From contig JBMNNE010000002.1 of NCBI GenBank assembly GCA_050953805.1, positions 186,001-250,000 on the forward strand: a stretch of DNA of 64,000 bases, in the 5' to 3' direction. A program made the translations under genes and the position numbers. Origin of the DNA: DUQW01 sp050953805. GTDB lineage: Bacteria > Bacillota_I > Bacilli_A > Acholeplasmatales > Acholeplasmataceae. The notes under the pieces were generated by a model that saw nothing but the letters and a program-made list of their open reading frames with translations, ran no database searches and was not told where the DNA came from. Positions 24,110-33,133 of the stretch are shown one piece after another (positions within the stretch are counted from its first letter, which is position 1; the number at the start of each line of letters is the position of its first letter).

Positions 24110-24972
24110 TAGGCTTTATTAACTGATCCGTATAATCTAAATTTTTCTCTAACTACTTCAGCTGCCGCTTCAGTACCTGGTTTTAATAATTTTCTTGGAT
24201 CGTATCCTTTTGGTTGTAGGTCTTTTCCGTCTTCAATATACTTTCTAGTAGCTGCTGCGAAAGCTTGTTGTAGTTCGGTGTTGACATTAATTTTAGAAAC
24301 ACCTAATGAAATAGCCTTGACAATCATATCAGCTGGAATACCAGTTCCACCATGTAAAACTAATGGGATGCCGCCAGTAACTCTTTGAATATCTTTTAAA
24401 ACTTCAAAATTTAATCCCTTCCAATTAGCTGGATATGGTCCATGAATATTACCAATTCCAGCGGCAAACATGTCAACTCCGGTAGCCGCAATTTGACGTG
24501 ATTCTTCTAAGTCGGCTAATTCTCCAGCTCCAATAACTCCGTCTTCTTCACCGCCAATTGAACCAACTTCAGCTTCAACTGAGACACCTTTAGCGTGGCA
24601 AAGTTCAACAATTTCTTTAGTTTTAGCTAAGTTTTCTTCAAAAGGTAAACTTGAACCATCAAACATAATTGAAGTAAATCCGGCAGCTAATGCATTTTTA
24701 GCTCCTTCATAAGTACCGTGGTCTAAATGAACCGCAACTGGAACTGTAATTTTAAAATGGTCATGAAGTTCTCTAACCATCGCCATTACCGTTCTAAAAC
24801 CACCCATATATTTAGCTGCACCTTCAGATACTCCTAAAATAACTGGTGACTTTAATTCTTCTGCAACTTGTAAAACTAATTTTGTCCACTCTAAATTATT
24901 AATATTAATTTGAGCAACTGCATAACCTTCTTTATGCGCTTTTTGTAACATTTCTCTAGCTGATACTAACAT
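24109..24972 (-). CDS. fba: Class II fructose-1,6-bisphosphate aldolase
   Basis: Zinc-dependent cleavage of fructose-1,6-bisphosphate to DHAP and G3P in glycolysis. The 287 residues contain QININNLEWTKLVLQVAEEL, the zinc and catalytic motif VAVHLDHGTYEGAKNALAAG near residue 80, EAEVGSIGGEEDGV, FAAGIGNIHGPY, VLHGGTGIP and GVSKINVNTELQ. Length and motifs fit the Bacillus-type FbaA. A TATAAT (24998-25003) upstream gives it its own promoter after pyrG; AAGGAG precedes the ATG by 12 nt. Confidence 0.97.
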   Translation of the reverse strand: MLVSAREMLQKAHKEGYAVAQININNLEWTKLVLQVAEELKSPVILGVSEGAAKYMGGFRTVMAMVRELHDHFKITVPVAVHLDHGTYEGAKNALAAGFTSIMFDGSSLPFEENLAKTKEIVELCHAKGVSVEAEVGSIGGEEDGVIGAGELADLEESRQIAATGVDMFAAGIGNIHGPYPANWKGLNFEVLKDIQRVTGGIPLVLHGGTGIPADMIVKAISLGVSKINVNTELQQAFAAATRKYIEDGKDLQPKGYDPRKLLKPGTEAAAEVVREKFRLYGSVNKA

Positions 24973-25015
24973 ATATAATCATCTCTCCTTTTTCTATATT
25001 ATACAACTTTTTTAA

Positions 25016-26602
25016 TTAGTTTTTATCCTTTTGGTTTTTGGCACACGCTTTAACGAAATCAATGAAAAGCGGATGTGGCTTTAATGGCCTTGAAATATAT
25101 TCCGGATGATATTGAACATGGATATACCAAGGGTGATTTTTTAACTCTAAAACATCAACCGCTTTAATTCGACGGTTAAATCCGGTAACTAACATTCCGT
25201 TATCTTCGAAATCTTTAACATATTTATGATTAAATTCAAAACGGTGACGATGTCTTTCTCGAGTTTGATTAGCACCGTATATTTCACTAATCTTACTTCC
25301 TTCTTTAAATTGAGTTGCATATTCTCCTAATTTAAAACGATTGCTGTAATTTTTACGGATAACATTATTTCCACATTCATCAAACTCATCGGAACAGACT
25401 CCATTAAGTTTTAAGACATTTTTAGCAAATTCAATCGCCGCTAGTTGCATCCCAAAACAAATTCCTAAAGTTGGTACTAAGTTCGTTCTTCCATATTCTA
25501 AAGCCCACATCTTACCGTCAATTCCTCTTTGACCAAAGCCACCCGGAATTAAAATACCGTCAACTTCATCTAGTTGTTTAACTAGTGTTTCTTTAGTTGT
25601 TTTTTCTGAATCAATCCAAATAATATTAATTAGTTTATTTTGATTCCAACCAGCATGTTTTAATGATTCAATTAATGAAATATAAGCGTCATGAAGTGAA
25701 ACATATTTACCAATAATCGCAATTTTGACTTCATTTTTGGTTTGTTTGATTTGTTGAATTAATTGTTCCCATCTTGAAAGATTAGCTGGTTTTAAATTGC
25801 GAATCTTAAAATGATTTAAAATTAAATCATCAATTTTTTGTTTTTGAAGATTTAAAATAATTTCATAAACAATTGGCACATCATATGATTGAAAAATAGC
25901 TTCAGTGTTAATATCGGTAAATAACGATATCTTTTCAATATGTTCTTGTTCAATTGGTTCTTCTGATCTTAACACTAACATATCAGGTTGAATCCCTAAT
26001 GATTTTAATTCTTTAACGCTATGCTGAGTTGGCTTAGTTTTCAACTCACCTGCAGCTTTTAAATACGGAACTAATGTCGCATGAATATAAAAAGTGTTTT
26101 CTTCGCCAAACTCTCTGCGTGTTTGTCTAATTGCTTCCAAAAAAGGGAGTGACTCAATATCTCCAACTGTACCTCCAACTTCAACAATTACGACATCAGC
26201 TTTAGTATTAGCCGCTGCTCGTTTTAATAATCTTTTTATTTCATCGGTAATATGTGGAATTACTTGAACCGTTTTTCCTAAATATTTACCTTGTCTTTCA
26301 TTATCAATTACCGCTTTATAAACTCTACCGCTAGAAACCGATGAATATTTTGTTAAGTTTTCATCAATAAAGCGTTCATAATGGCCTAAATCTAAATCCG
26401 TTTCGGCTCCATCTTTGGTGACAAAAACTTCACCGTGTTGTAATGGTGACATTAAACCTGGGTCAACATTAATATATGGATCAAACTTTTGCATCGTTAC
26501 TTTTAGGCCCCTTGACTTTAATAGAACGCCGATTGATGCAGCAACGATTCCTTTTCCTAAACTAGAGACAACTCCACCAGTTACAAAGATATATTTAGCC
26601 AT
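25016..26602 (-). CDS. pyrG: CTP synthase
   Basis: Makes CTP from UTP, ATP and glutamine. The 528 residues combine the synthetase domain (FVTGGVVSSLGKGIVAAS, MQKFDPYINVDPGLMSPLQH, EVGGTVGDIESLPFLEA) with a class I glutamine amidotransferase domain from about residue 295. In that domain the nucleophile Cys is in LGICFGMQLA and the His/Glu pair in QYHPEYISRP. GGAGG precedes the ATG. The leader carries a CTP-sensing attenuator of the kind known for Bacillus pyrG, so the gene should be induced when CTP is low. rpoE sits upstream as in Bacillus. Confidence 0.98.
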   Translation of the reverse strand: MAKYIFVTGGVVSSLGKGIVAASIGVLLKSRGLKVTMQKFDPYINVDPGLMSPLQHGEVFVTKDGAETDLDLGHYERFIDENLTKYSSVSSGRVYKAVIDNERQGKYLGKTVQVIPHITDEIKRLLKRAAANTKADVVIVEVGGTVGDIESLPFLEAIRQTRREFGEENTFYIHATLVPYLKAAGELKTKPTQHSVKELKSLGIQPDMLVLRSEEPIEQEHIEKISLFTDINTEAIFQSYDVPIVYEIILNLQKQKIDDLILNHFKIRNLKPANLSRWEQLIQQIKQTKNEVKIAIIGKYVSLHDAYISLIESLKHAGWNQNKLINIIWIDSEKTTKETLVKQLDEVDGILIPGGFGQRGIDGKMWALEYGRTNLVPTLGICFGMQLAAIEFAKNVLKLNGVCSDEFDECGNNVIRKNYSNRFKLGEYATQFKEGSKISEIYGANQTRERHRHRFEFNHKYVKDFEDNGMLVTGFNRRIKAVDVLELKNHPWYIHVQYHPEYISRPLKPHPLFIDFVKACAKNQKDKN

Positions 26603-26619
26603 AGATTTCCTCCATAAAA

Positions 26620-26692
26620 TTTATAAAATAAAAAGGGCATGCCGGAAGGCAGTGCCCTTAATAATTATATCAAAATATAATTAAACTATCAA
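26620..26692 (-). promoter_or_regulatory. pyrG promoter and GGG-start CTP attenuator
   Basis: On the minus strand TTGATA (26692-26687), 17 nt and TATAAT (26669-26664, with TGA before it) are followed after 6 nt by GGGC at 26657, the expected start point. The first transcribed bases open directly into a hairpin, GGGCACTGCC-TTCC-GGCATGCCC (26657-26635), followed by TTTTTATTTT. This is the architecture of Bacillus pyrG: at low CTP, polymerase stutters on GGG and the poly-G tail disrupts the terminator by pairing with its C/U-rich 5' strand. Confidence 0.82.
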
Positions 26693-27306
26693 TACATATC
26701 TTCGTATTCATCCATGATTTCATGATATTCTTCTTCGTCATAATCGTCTTCATCAATATCACCTAAATCAAGGTCGAAATCATCATCATCAATTGAAGCT
26801 AAGTCTAAATCTCCGGCCATATATTGTTTTTCTTCAATTAATGCTTGTTTTTCTTCTTCATCTAATTCATCAAAGTCTAAATCTTCATCTTCTAGATCAT
26901 CAAGTAAATCAGCTTCATAGTCATCATAATCTAAATCATCATCTTCTTCAGTGCGGTTTAATCCAATAATTGATTCGACTTTTTCATGAGCCACATGAGC
27001 AAAACTAACTTCTTTATATCCTTCTAAAATACTTGGATCTCCTGCATCAGACTCACTAATAAAATCGGTTCCGTCTTTATCCCAGTACTCTAAGTTTCTT
27101 TCTTTTAGATCCCATAACCCTTGTCCCATATAGACAAAACTAGCACTAGTTACGATATCTAAATATAACTGATTAAGCGTCTCATAATCGGTTTCGCTAA
27201 AACCTTTAATTTCAGCAACTTCTTTAAAAATATCAGTTAATGCTAATGGTGCGTCGTTTTCTATTAGCAATTGTTCAACTACTTTTATCATTGATAATTC
27301 CTTCAT
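26689..27306 (-). CDS. rpoE: RNA polymerase delta subunit
   Basis: Delta binds RNA polymerase and lowers promoter-complex stability, making initiation sensitive to the first NTP. Residues 1-90 are the HARE-HTH domain (MIKVVEQLLIENDAPLALTD, YMGQGLWDLKERN). The remaining roughly 115 residues are an extremely Asp/Glu-rich disordered tail. ATGs lie at 27309 and 27306; AAGGAG is 6 nt from the second. The next gene's promoter is a GGG-start, NTP-sensing one, which fits delta's role. The stop codon overlaps the pyrG -35. Confidence 0.95.
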   Translation of the reverse strand: MKELSMIKVVEQLLIENDAPLALTDIFKEVAEIKGFSETDYETLNQLYLDIVTSASFVYMGQGLWDLKERNLEYWDKDGTDFISESDAGDPSILEGYKEVSFAHVAHEKVESIIGLNRTEEDDDLDYDDYEADLLDDLEDEDLDFDELDEEEKQALIEEKQYMAGDLDLASIDDDDFDLDLGDIDEDDYDEEEYHEIMDEYEDMY

Positions 27307-27337
27307 CATTTTCTCCTTCACCTCTAAAAACTAGTTT

Positions 27338-27371
27338 ATTATAACCTATATAGTTTTACTTTGCAAGTAAA
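27338..27371 (-). promoter_or_regulatory. rpoE promoter overlapped by a palindrome
   Basis: TTGCAA (27366-27361), a 17-nt spacer and TATAAT (27343-27338) form the promoter. The -35 lies in the centre of the 17-nt palindrome TTTACTT-TGC-AAGTAAA (27355-27371). The palindrome could be an operator, or a weak terminator for the gene that ends at 27375. Confidence 0.6.
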
Positions 27372-27374
27372 TTA

Positions 27375-27641
27375 TTATAAAACTACAAAAAGTACAACAA
27401 TTAAGATAATTATTCCAATTATTATTGAGGTCTTAATAAATTTCTTAATAAAAGAAATTGCCCCTAAAATTAATAGAAGAGCTACGAAAACTAGTCCTAA
27501 CATTTTAACTAGTTCTGGTAATGGGGCAATTATCGTATCATAAAAAAGTTGGACTTTATCATCAAATTGAATTAAATCTTTAAACCAACCATTGATTTTA
27601 TCATAAATTCCTTGAAAAAAATTAGCGACTAAAATTAACAT
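27375..27641 (-). CDS. Small membrane protein downstream of recR
   Basis: 88 residues: an amphipathic N-terminal half (FFQGIYDKINGWFKDLIQFD), then two hydrophobic spans (about 46-62 and 70-88), ending in an uncharged tail. No family is recognised. AGGAGA precedes the ATG, which overlaps the recR stop (TAATG). In Bacillus the same place after recR is taken by yaaL and bofA; bofA also encodes an approximately 87-residue two-span protein, but I cannot see sequence similarity strong enough to name it so. Confidence 0.65.
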   Translation of the reverse strand: MLILVANFFQGIYDKINGWFKDLIQFDDKVQLFYDTIIAPLPELVKMLGLVFVALLLILGAISFIKKFIKTSIIIGIIILIVVLFVVL

Positions 27642-28231
27642 TAAAAATCTCTCCTATTAATAATTGCTTGCGATAGGGTTTGACTATCGGCATATTTTAA
27701 ATCACTGCCAGCCGGAATTCCGTAAGCTAGTCTAGTGATTTTAATTTGATAATCTTGCATTAAATGTTTTAAATATTGGGCCGTTAATTCCCCTTCAACC
27801 GTTGAATTAGTTGCAATTACAACTTCTTTAACGGTAGTTAACCTAGGAATTAAACTAGCTATATTTAAATCTTTTTCATTAATTCCTCGAGAAAAATCAA
27901 TTAATCCCCCTAAAACATGATATTTACCTTTAAAGACATTCGTTCTCTCTAATAAATAAACATCTCTTGATTCAGCGACAATCATTAATAGTTCTTCATT
28001 TCTTAATTTATTCCCACAAATCTGACATGGATTAATATCAGTAATTAATCCACATATTTGACAATTAGATAATTTTTCTTTTGAATTTAAAATATGACGT
28101 GAAAAATTATTAGCCTCTTCATCTGAAAAATTATTAATTAGATAAAGCGCTAATCTCTCAGCGGTTTTTTCACCAATTCCTGGTAATTTTTGAAAATCTT
28201 CAATTAATTCTTTAATTATTTTGGGATACAT
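27641..28231 (-). CDS. recR: Recombination protein RecR
   Basis: RecR works with RecO (and RecF) to load RecA at gaps. The 196 residues show the helix-hairpin-helix LIEDFQKLPGIGEKTAERLA, the zinc finger CQICGLITDINPCQICGN, a Toprim domain from about residue 80 (LLMIVAESRDVYLLE) and the C-terminal RLAYGIPAGSDLKYAD element. All four zinc Cys are present. It follows ebfC in the conserved dnaX-ebfC-recR order. Confidence 0.97.
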   Translation of the reverse strand: MYPKIIKELIEDFQKLPGIGEKTAERLALYLINNFSDEEANNFSRHILNSKEKLSNCQICGLITDINPCQICGNKLRNEELLMIVAESRDVYLLERTNVFKGKYHVLGGLIDFSRGINEKDLNIASLIPRLTTVKEVVIATNSTVEGELTAQYLKHLMQDYQIKITRLAYGIPAGSDLKYADSQTLSQAIINRRDF

Positions 28232-28518
28232 TAAAATCCTAAGCCGCCCATTGCTGCATATTTACTCATCATCGTTTCGGTTGTTTGATCTATTTGGGTT
28301 AGGGCATCATTTACTGCAACAATAATTACTTCTTCTAATATTTCAACATCTTCTAACAATTCTTTAGAAATCTTAACATCAATTAATCGTCTCGTTCCTT
28401 GAACGACAACTTCGCAACCACTAGCTCTGCCGATAAATTCAGTTAATTCAATTTTTTCTTGAGCTTCTTGCATTTCTTTTTGAATTTTTTGTAATTTTTT
28501 AATCATATCTCGGTTCAT
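28231..28518 (-). CDS. ebfC: YbaB/EbfC nucleoid-associated protein
   Basis: 95 residues of the YbaB/EbfC family, which forms DNA-binding tweezer-like dimers. It has the helical KKLQKIQKEMQEAQEKIE start, then GCEVVVQGTRRLIDVKIS and ALTQIDQTTETMMSKYAAMG. AAAGGAG precedes the ATG. It lies between dnaX and recR, the usual place of Bacillus yaaK. Confidence 0.94.
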   Translation of the reverse strand: MNRDMIKKLQKIQKEMQEAQEKIELTEFIGRASGCEVVVQGTRRLIDVKISKELLEDVEILEEVIIVAVNDALTQIDQTTETMMSKYAAMGGLGF

Positions 28519-28524
28519 AATTAT

Positions 28525-30177
28525 TTACTCCTTTATTATAACTTTATCATCACCAAAGTATTCTTTAGCTAGTGATACTGTTTTATTTTCTGGTGTTACT
28601 TTTTCATATTCATATATTTTTAAATCAATTTTTGGTAAGATTGGTTTCTTGCAACCACTCTTCCATTGATCAGTAAAGACATTTAAAATCTTTTCCCAAT
28701 CACTACTTAAAACAACATAATAATTTTTAATTTGTTTATCGATTTGTTTAATCAATCTTAAAACTTGTTTTTTAACATTATCTTGATATAAATTATGAGC
28801 TAAATCTAAATCATTAACCGTTAACACTAATTCTCGATCAGAACCAGCAACAACTTCTGATTTGATTAACATTTCTGCAGTTTTTTCTAATCCATCAGGA
28901 ACTTTAGTTAAATTAGATAACCATTGACTTTCAATAAAAGTTCGTTTTTGATTATTTCCATTATTTAATATCTCTTCAATTTCTGCAGTAGTAACTAATG
29001 GCTTTTTATTTTGTTTAGTTTCACTTACTGTAAAATTACCGCTAGCTAATTGATCATTAATTTCTAAAATTTGTCGTTTTAGATCTTTAATTTCCGCTTC
29101 ATTGTTAATATTATCTAAAACTTCATGACTCATCATTTTGATTAGGGCTAATTCAACATAAACTCTCTTTTGGTTTGTAAACTTAATGTCTTGTTGTAGG
29201 GTATTAAGTAAATCTAAATAGAAATAAATTTTTTCTAATTTAATTCGACTAGCGATCGCTTCGTATCTCGGATCTTTTAATTCAGTTACTTTAGTTCTTA
29301 AAATATCTCTTAACGCCATCGTTAAATCAGCGACAATTTTCGTAATTTCTTTACCTTCATCAATTAAACTTTCTAAAATGGTCATCACTTCGTTAGTATC
29401 TTTATCTAAAATTGCTAATACCATATTACCTAAAACTTCACTTGATACTGATCCAGCTACTTTATGAACATCATCAATTGAAATATGATCATCAGTAAAA
29501 GAAATAACTTGGTCTAATAAACTTAGGGCATCACGTAGTGCCCCTTCAGCATTTTCAGCAATCGCTTGAGTTGCATCTGGATCAATATTAATTCCTTCTT
29601 CATCAATAATTTCATTTAGTTTTGAAACAATATCTTTAACTTCAATATTTCTAAAATCGAAGCGTTGACAACGCGATAAAATGGTTGGTGGGATCTTATG
29701 AACTTCAGTTGTAGCAAGAATAAAAATAACATGTTTTGGAGGTTCTTCTAATGTCTTAAGTAAGGCATTAAACGCTGATTGTGATAACATGTGAACTTCA
29801 TCTAAAATATAGACTTTATATTTACAAACCGATGGTGAAAAATTAGCGTTAGAAATTAACTCTCTCATGTCTTCAACACGGCTGTTTGAAGCCGCGTCAA
29901 TTTCGATAATATCTCCAATTGATCCGTCTTGTAAACCACGACAAACATCACATTCCCCGCAAGCATCTTCAGCTGGCATATGTAAACAGTTAACAGCTTT
30001 TCCAAAAATTTTAGCGATACTTGTTTTACCAGTTCCACGAGGGCCACTAAACAAATAGGCATGTCCTATTTGATTACGAAGTAAAGCGTTTTTTAAAGTT
30101 TGAACGATTACTTTTTGTCCAGCAACTTCACTAAACTTTTGTGGTCGATATTGACGATATAGTGCAATATAGTTCAT
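28525..30177 (-). CDS. dnaX: DNA polymerase III subunit gamma/tau
   Basis: Clamp-loader ATPase of the replisome. The 550 residues contain RQYRPQKFSEVAGQKVIVQT, Walker A GPRGTGKTSIAKIFGKA, the zinc module CLHMPAEDACGECDVCRG, the DEVHMLSQSAFNALLKTLEE Walker B region and the SRC arginine finger. The C-terminal 190 residues are the tau-like part. It has its own extended -10 (TGATATAAT, 30207-30199) in the 30-nt gap after mnmE. No A-rich frameshift site for a separate gamma form is evident. Confidence 0.97.
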   Translation of the reverse strand: MNYIALYRQYRPQKFSEVAGQKVIVQTLKNALLRNQIGHAYLFSGPRGTGKTSIAKIFGKAVNCLHMPAEDACGECDVCRGLQDGSIGDIIEIDAASNSRVEDMRELISNANFSPSVCKYKVYILDEVHMLSQSAFNALLKTLEEPPKHVIFILATTEVHKIPPTILSRCQRFDFRNIEVKDIVSKLNEIIDEEGINIDPDATQAIAENAEGALRDALSLLDQVISFTDDHISIDDVHKVAGSVSSEVLGNMVLAILDKDTNEVMTILESLIDEGKEITKIVADLTMALRDILRTKVTELKDPRYEAIASRIKLEKIYFYLDLLNTLQQDIKFTNQKRVYVELALIKMMSHEVLDNINNEAEIKDLKRQILEINDQLASGNFTVSETKQNKKPLVTTAEIEEILNNGNNQKRTFIESQWLSNLTKVPDGLEKTAEMLIKSEVVAGSDRELVLTVNDLDLAHNLYQDNVKKQVLRLIKQIDKQIKNYYVVLSSDWEKILNVFTDQWKSGCKKPILPKIDLKIYEYEKVTPENKTVSLAKEYFGDDKVIIKE

Positions 30178-30198
30178 AAGACACTTCCTTTCAACAAA

Positions 30199-30207
30199 AT
30201 TATATCA
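30199..30207 (-). promoter_or_regulatory. Extended -10 of dnaX
   Basis: TGATATAAT on the minus strand directly after the mnmE stop, 22 nt before the dnaX ATG. The -35 region is weak. Confidence 0.6.
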
Positions 30208-31551
30208 TTATTTGCCTAAACAAAACTTAGAAAATAACTGATCGATAATACTAGTTTCATAAGATTTCCCCAAAATATCAGCCAAACTATAATAACTATT
30301 AGTTAAATCAACCATAATTAAATCGACTGGCATTTCTAAATCAATCCCTTTTAAAACTTCTTCTAATGAAGCTTTCGCTTCCTTAATTTTATTAATTTGT
30401 CTTTCATTAGACAAATAATTAAAGTCTCCTGTTTCAATTTCGGTTAACGATAATTGATTAATAATTTCGCGCTCTAATTCATCTAATCCCGTTTGATGCA
30501 AACTAGAAATTGAAACTAAGCCTTCAAGTTCAATTTGTTTATCTAAATCGGATTTATTTCCAATTAAAATTCTTTTTTTATTTTTCGTTAATTCAAGTAA
30601 TCTTTTATCTTCATTAGTTAATCTTAAACTTTGATCTAAAACTAATAATACTAACTTAGCACGATCAATCGCTTGAATTGAGCGATCAATTCCAATTGAT
30701 TCAACAACATCATCAGTTTCTCTAATCCCAGCTGTATCAATTAAATTTAAAGTAATACCACCTAAATTTAATCGAGCTTCGATTAAATCTCTCGTTGTTC
30801 CTGAAATATCAGTAACAATCGCTTTATCTTCTTCAATTAACGCGTTTAATAAACTTGATTTTCCAACATTAGGTCTACCAATAATAGCAGTATCAATTCC
30901 ATCTTTAATTAATTGATTACGTTGCGAATGATAAATTAGTTTATCCATTTTATTAATTAAATCGAAAACGATTGGTTTAATAATTTCGTTTGTCATTACT
31001 ACCGCATCATCATATTCAGGATAATCGATATTAACTTCAATTTGTGCAATTAAATTTAAAACTTCTTCTAATAAATCTTCAACTAATGATGATGTCTTTC
31101 TTGATAATCCTAAATTGGCAATTTTTAAAGCACTTTCGTTTTGAGCCTCAATTAAATCCATAACCGATTCAGCTTCAACTAAATCAATTCTTCCATTTAA
31201 AAATGCCCGTTGGGTAAATTCACCGGGCTCAGCTAATCTCACATCTAGTTTTAAAATTTCATTTAAAACTGATTGGGTAACTAAAACGCCACCGTGAGTT
31301 GAAACTTCAACCGTATTTTCAGCAGTAAAAGAACGGGGTGCTAAAAATATAGAAACCATCACTTCATCTAAAATCTTTCCTTCTAGACTAACAACATGAC
31401 CGTATTTAATAGTGTGTGATTTGGCTTTTAATAAGTTAGGACCTTGAAAGATTTTTTGAAATTCTTCAATTGCGGTTGATCCACTAATTCGAATGACGCT
31501 AATGCCACCGGTCCCAAAGGGAGTCGCAATCGCAGCAATATTTTCACTCAT
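30208..31551 (-). CDS. mnmE: tRNA modification GTPase MnmE
   Basis: With MnmG, installs the 5-carboxymethylaminomethyl group on wobble U34. The 447 residues have the N-terminal formyl-THF-binding domain (IATPFGTGGISVIRISG), a helical domain with the inserted GTPase (G1 GRPNVGKSS, G3 DTAGIRET, G4 NKSDLD), and the C-terminal FCLGK whose Cys is required for activity. The start overlaps the MgtC-type gene stop by 4 nt. MnmG is not in this window. Folate genes in this window supply its one-carbon donor. Confidence 0.97.
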   Translation of the reverse strand: MSENIAAIATPFGTGGISVIRISGSTAIEEFQKIFQGPNLLKAKSHTIKYGHVVSLEGKILDEVMVSIFLAPRSFTAENTVEVSTHGGVLVTQSVLNEILKLDVRLAEPGEFTQRAFLNGRIDLVEAESVMDLIEAQNESALKIANLGLSRKTSSLVEDLLEEVLNLIAQIEVNIDYPEYDDAVVMTNEIIKPIVFDLINKMDKLIYHSQRNQLIKDGIDTAIIGRPNVGKSSLLNALIEEDKAIVTDISGTTRDLIEARLNLGGITLNLIDTAGIRETDDVVESIGIDRSIQAIDRAKLVLLVLDQSLRLTNEDKRLLELTKNKKRILIGNKSDLDKQIELEGLVSISSLHQTGLDELEREIINQLSLTEIETGDFNYLSNERQINKIKEAKASLEEVLKGIDLEMPVDLIMVDLTNSYYSLADILGKSYETSIIDQLFSKFCLGK

Positions 31552-32156
31552 AGATGTGGAAGTTCCTCATCATGAATAAAGTCTTCTGCAATAACATCGT
31601 CTTGATCACCTTTAGAAATAAAGCGATATCTTTTGACGGCATGATGAGGTGATCGATACGGTTTGAATGGATTAATACCTCGGTTTAAGTCTCTAATTAA
31701 AATGAATAAACAAACAATTAATCCTAATGCCGTACCTAAAATTAAATATCCCGATCCTAAAACTAAGCCAATCATCGCTGTCGTCCAAATCGTGGCTGCC
31801 GTCGTTAATCCTTTAACGGTAAATTTGTCTTTCATAATTACTCCGGCACCAATAAACCCAATTCCAGTAATGACTTGAGCGATAACTCTTTGACCTTGGA
31901 AAGCATTATCAGTAATTGATAATTCATATAACATCATTAACCTTTGCATAATTGCTAATGAAGCACTACTAATCGCTACTAAAATATGTGCTGAAATCCC
32001 AGCAGCTTTCCCCATATTTTGTCTTTCAAGTCCAATAAAACCTGAAAATAAAAATGTTAAAACTAATGGGATAATAATTTTGAATAAATAATCTTCAAAA
32101 GAAGTTAATCCCACTAATTCTGGTAATTGTCGATCTAATACATTTAAAACTATCAT
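31548..32156 (-). CDS. MgtC/SapB family membrane protein
   Basis: 202 residues with five predicted membrane spans. The MgtC family core is clear: FSGFIGLERQNMGKAAGISAH, RVIAQVITGIGFIGAGVIMK and GLTTAATIWTTAMIGLVLGSG. MgtC proteins help cells at low magnesium or inside hosts, through effects on ATP synthase or phosphate uptake; the plain family also occurs widely in free-living bacteria without known role. A C-terminal cytoplasmic tail of about 50 residues is basic then acidic. AAGAGGTG supports the start. It lies between the DHH genes and mnmE in one transcript. Confidence 0.88.
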   Translation of the reverse strand: MIVLNVLDRQLPELVGLTSFEDYLFKIIIPLVLTFLFSGFIGLERQNMGKAAGISAHILVAISSASLAIMQRLMMLYELSITDNAFQGQRVIAQVITGIGFIGAGVIMKDKFTVKGLTTAATIWTTAMIGLVLGSGYLILGTALGLIVCLFILIRDLNRGINPFKPYRSPHHAVKRYRFISKGDQDDVIAEDFIHDEELPHL

Positions 32157-32173
32157 ATTAACACCTCTTACCT

Positions 32174-33133
32174 TTATTTATTTTTACGCCATTCAATAAT
32201 TCTAGCATCAACTAATTTAATTAATTTTTTTACTTCTCTCCAACTATTTAATTTACCACCAGCAGCTTGAGCGTGGCCACCACCCTCAAACTCATTTGCG
32301 ATATCCGAAATAATTGGACCATTAGATCTTAATCTCATTCTGATGCTATCCGGATATTCAATAATTAATGCCCAAACTGGATGGTTTTCAATGCCCCCTA
32401 ACATAGAAACCATAGCGGCCGCATCTTCATCACTAACTTTAAATTTTTTAATAATATCACGAGTCATTTTAAAATAAGCAAAACCATGTTTACTCATTTC
32501 AAAATTAGATAATACATAACCTTTTAGTTTGACGCTATTTAATGATTCACGTGATAACTCTAAATCAATTTCTTCAGGAATCGCTCCTTTAGTCACTAAC
32601 ATTCCGGCCAATCTATGAGTTAACTCGTCGACTCCGCGGTGTCTAAATCTACCGGTATCGGTTACGATTCCGGTATATAAAGCAATCGCTCCAGTTTCAG
32701 TTAACATTAATTCTCCGTGATATTTTTGATAAAAATAAGCAATCATTTGTGAGCAACTTGGAAAATTAGTGTCTACCCAAATAATATCACCGTATTGATC
32801 AACTGGAATATGGTGATCAATTTTAATAACTTCTCTTGCTAGAGAATATCTTTGATCGCTAATTCGGTCGCTTGTTGCCGTATCAACAACGATTGATAAC
32901 GCTCCTTCATAGACACTATCATCGATAGTATCAACATCGCCAACAAAAGCAACATAATCACTAGTCTCACCAACAACATAAACATTCTTTTTTGGAAAAG
33001 TGTTACTAATAATATCTTTTAACCCAAATTGAGCTCCATAGCAATCACCATCTGGCCTAACATGCCCATGAATAATAATCGTATTATACTCTTTAATTTT
33101 TCTTAAAATAATATCCAAACCCATAACTCTCAC
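32174..33133 (-). CDS. DHH-DHHA1 phosphoesterase, NrnA-like (second copy)
   Basis: 319 residues. The DHH domain shows IIIHGHVRPDGDCYGAQFG, VVDTATSDR and the name motif IKIDHHIPV. The DHHA1 domain has FEGGGHAQAAGGKL near residue 290. Family members degrade nano-RNA, pAp, pApA or c-di-AMP; NrnA and mycoplasmal PdeM are examples. It starts at GTG overlapping the TGA stop of its paralogue (alternative ATG at 33124). Which substrate it uses is not visible; the CdaA in this window makes c-di-AMP or pApA plausible. Confidence 0.88.
   Translation of the reverse strand: MRVMGLDIILRKIKEYNTIIIHGHVRPDGDCYGAQFGLKDIISNTFPKKNVYVVGETSDYVAFVGDVDTIDDSVYEGALSIVVDTATSDRISDQRYSLAREVIKIDHHIPVDQYGDIIWVDTNFPSCSQMIAYFYQKYHGELMLTETGAIALYTGIVTDTGRFRHRGVDELTHRLAGMLVTKGAIPEEIDLELSRESLNSVKLKGYVLSNFEMSKHGFAYFKMTRDIIKKFKVSDEDAAAMVSMLGGIENHPVWALIIEYPDSIRMRLRSNGPIISDIANEFEGGGHAQAAGGKLNSWREVKKLIKLVDARIIEWRKNK

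Noticed and set aside
30178..30207. SRP RNA gene upstream of dnaX, as in Bacillus
   Set aside because: Only 30 bp separate mnmE and dnaX, filled by an extended -10 and a ribosome site.
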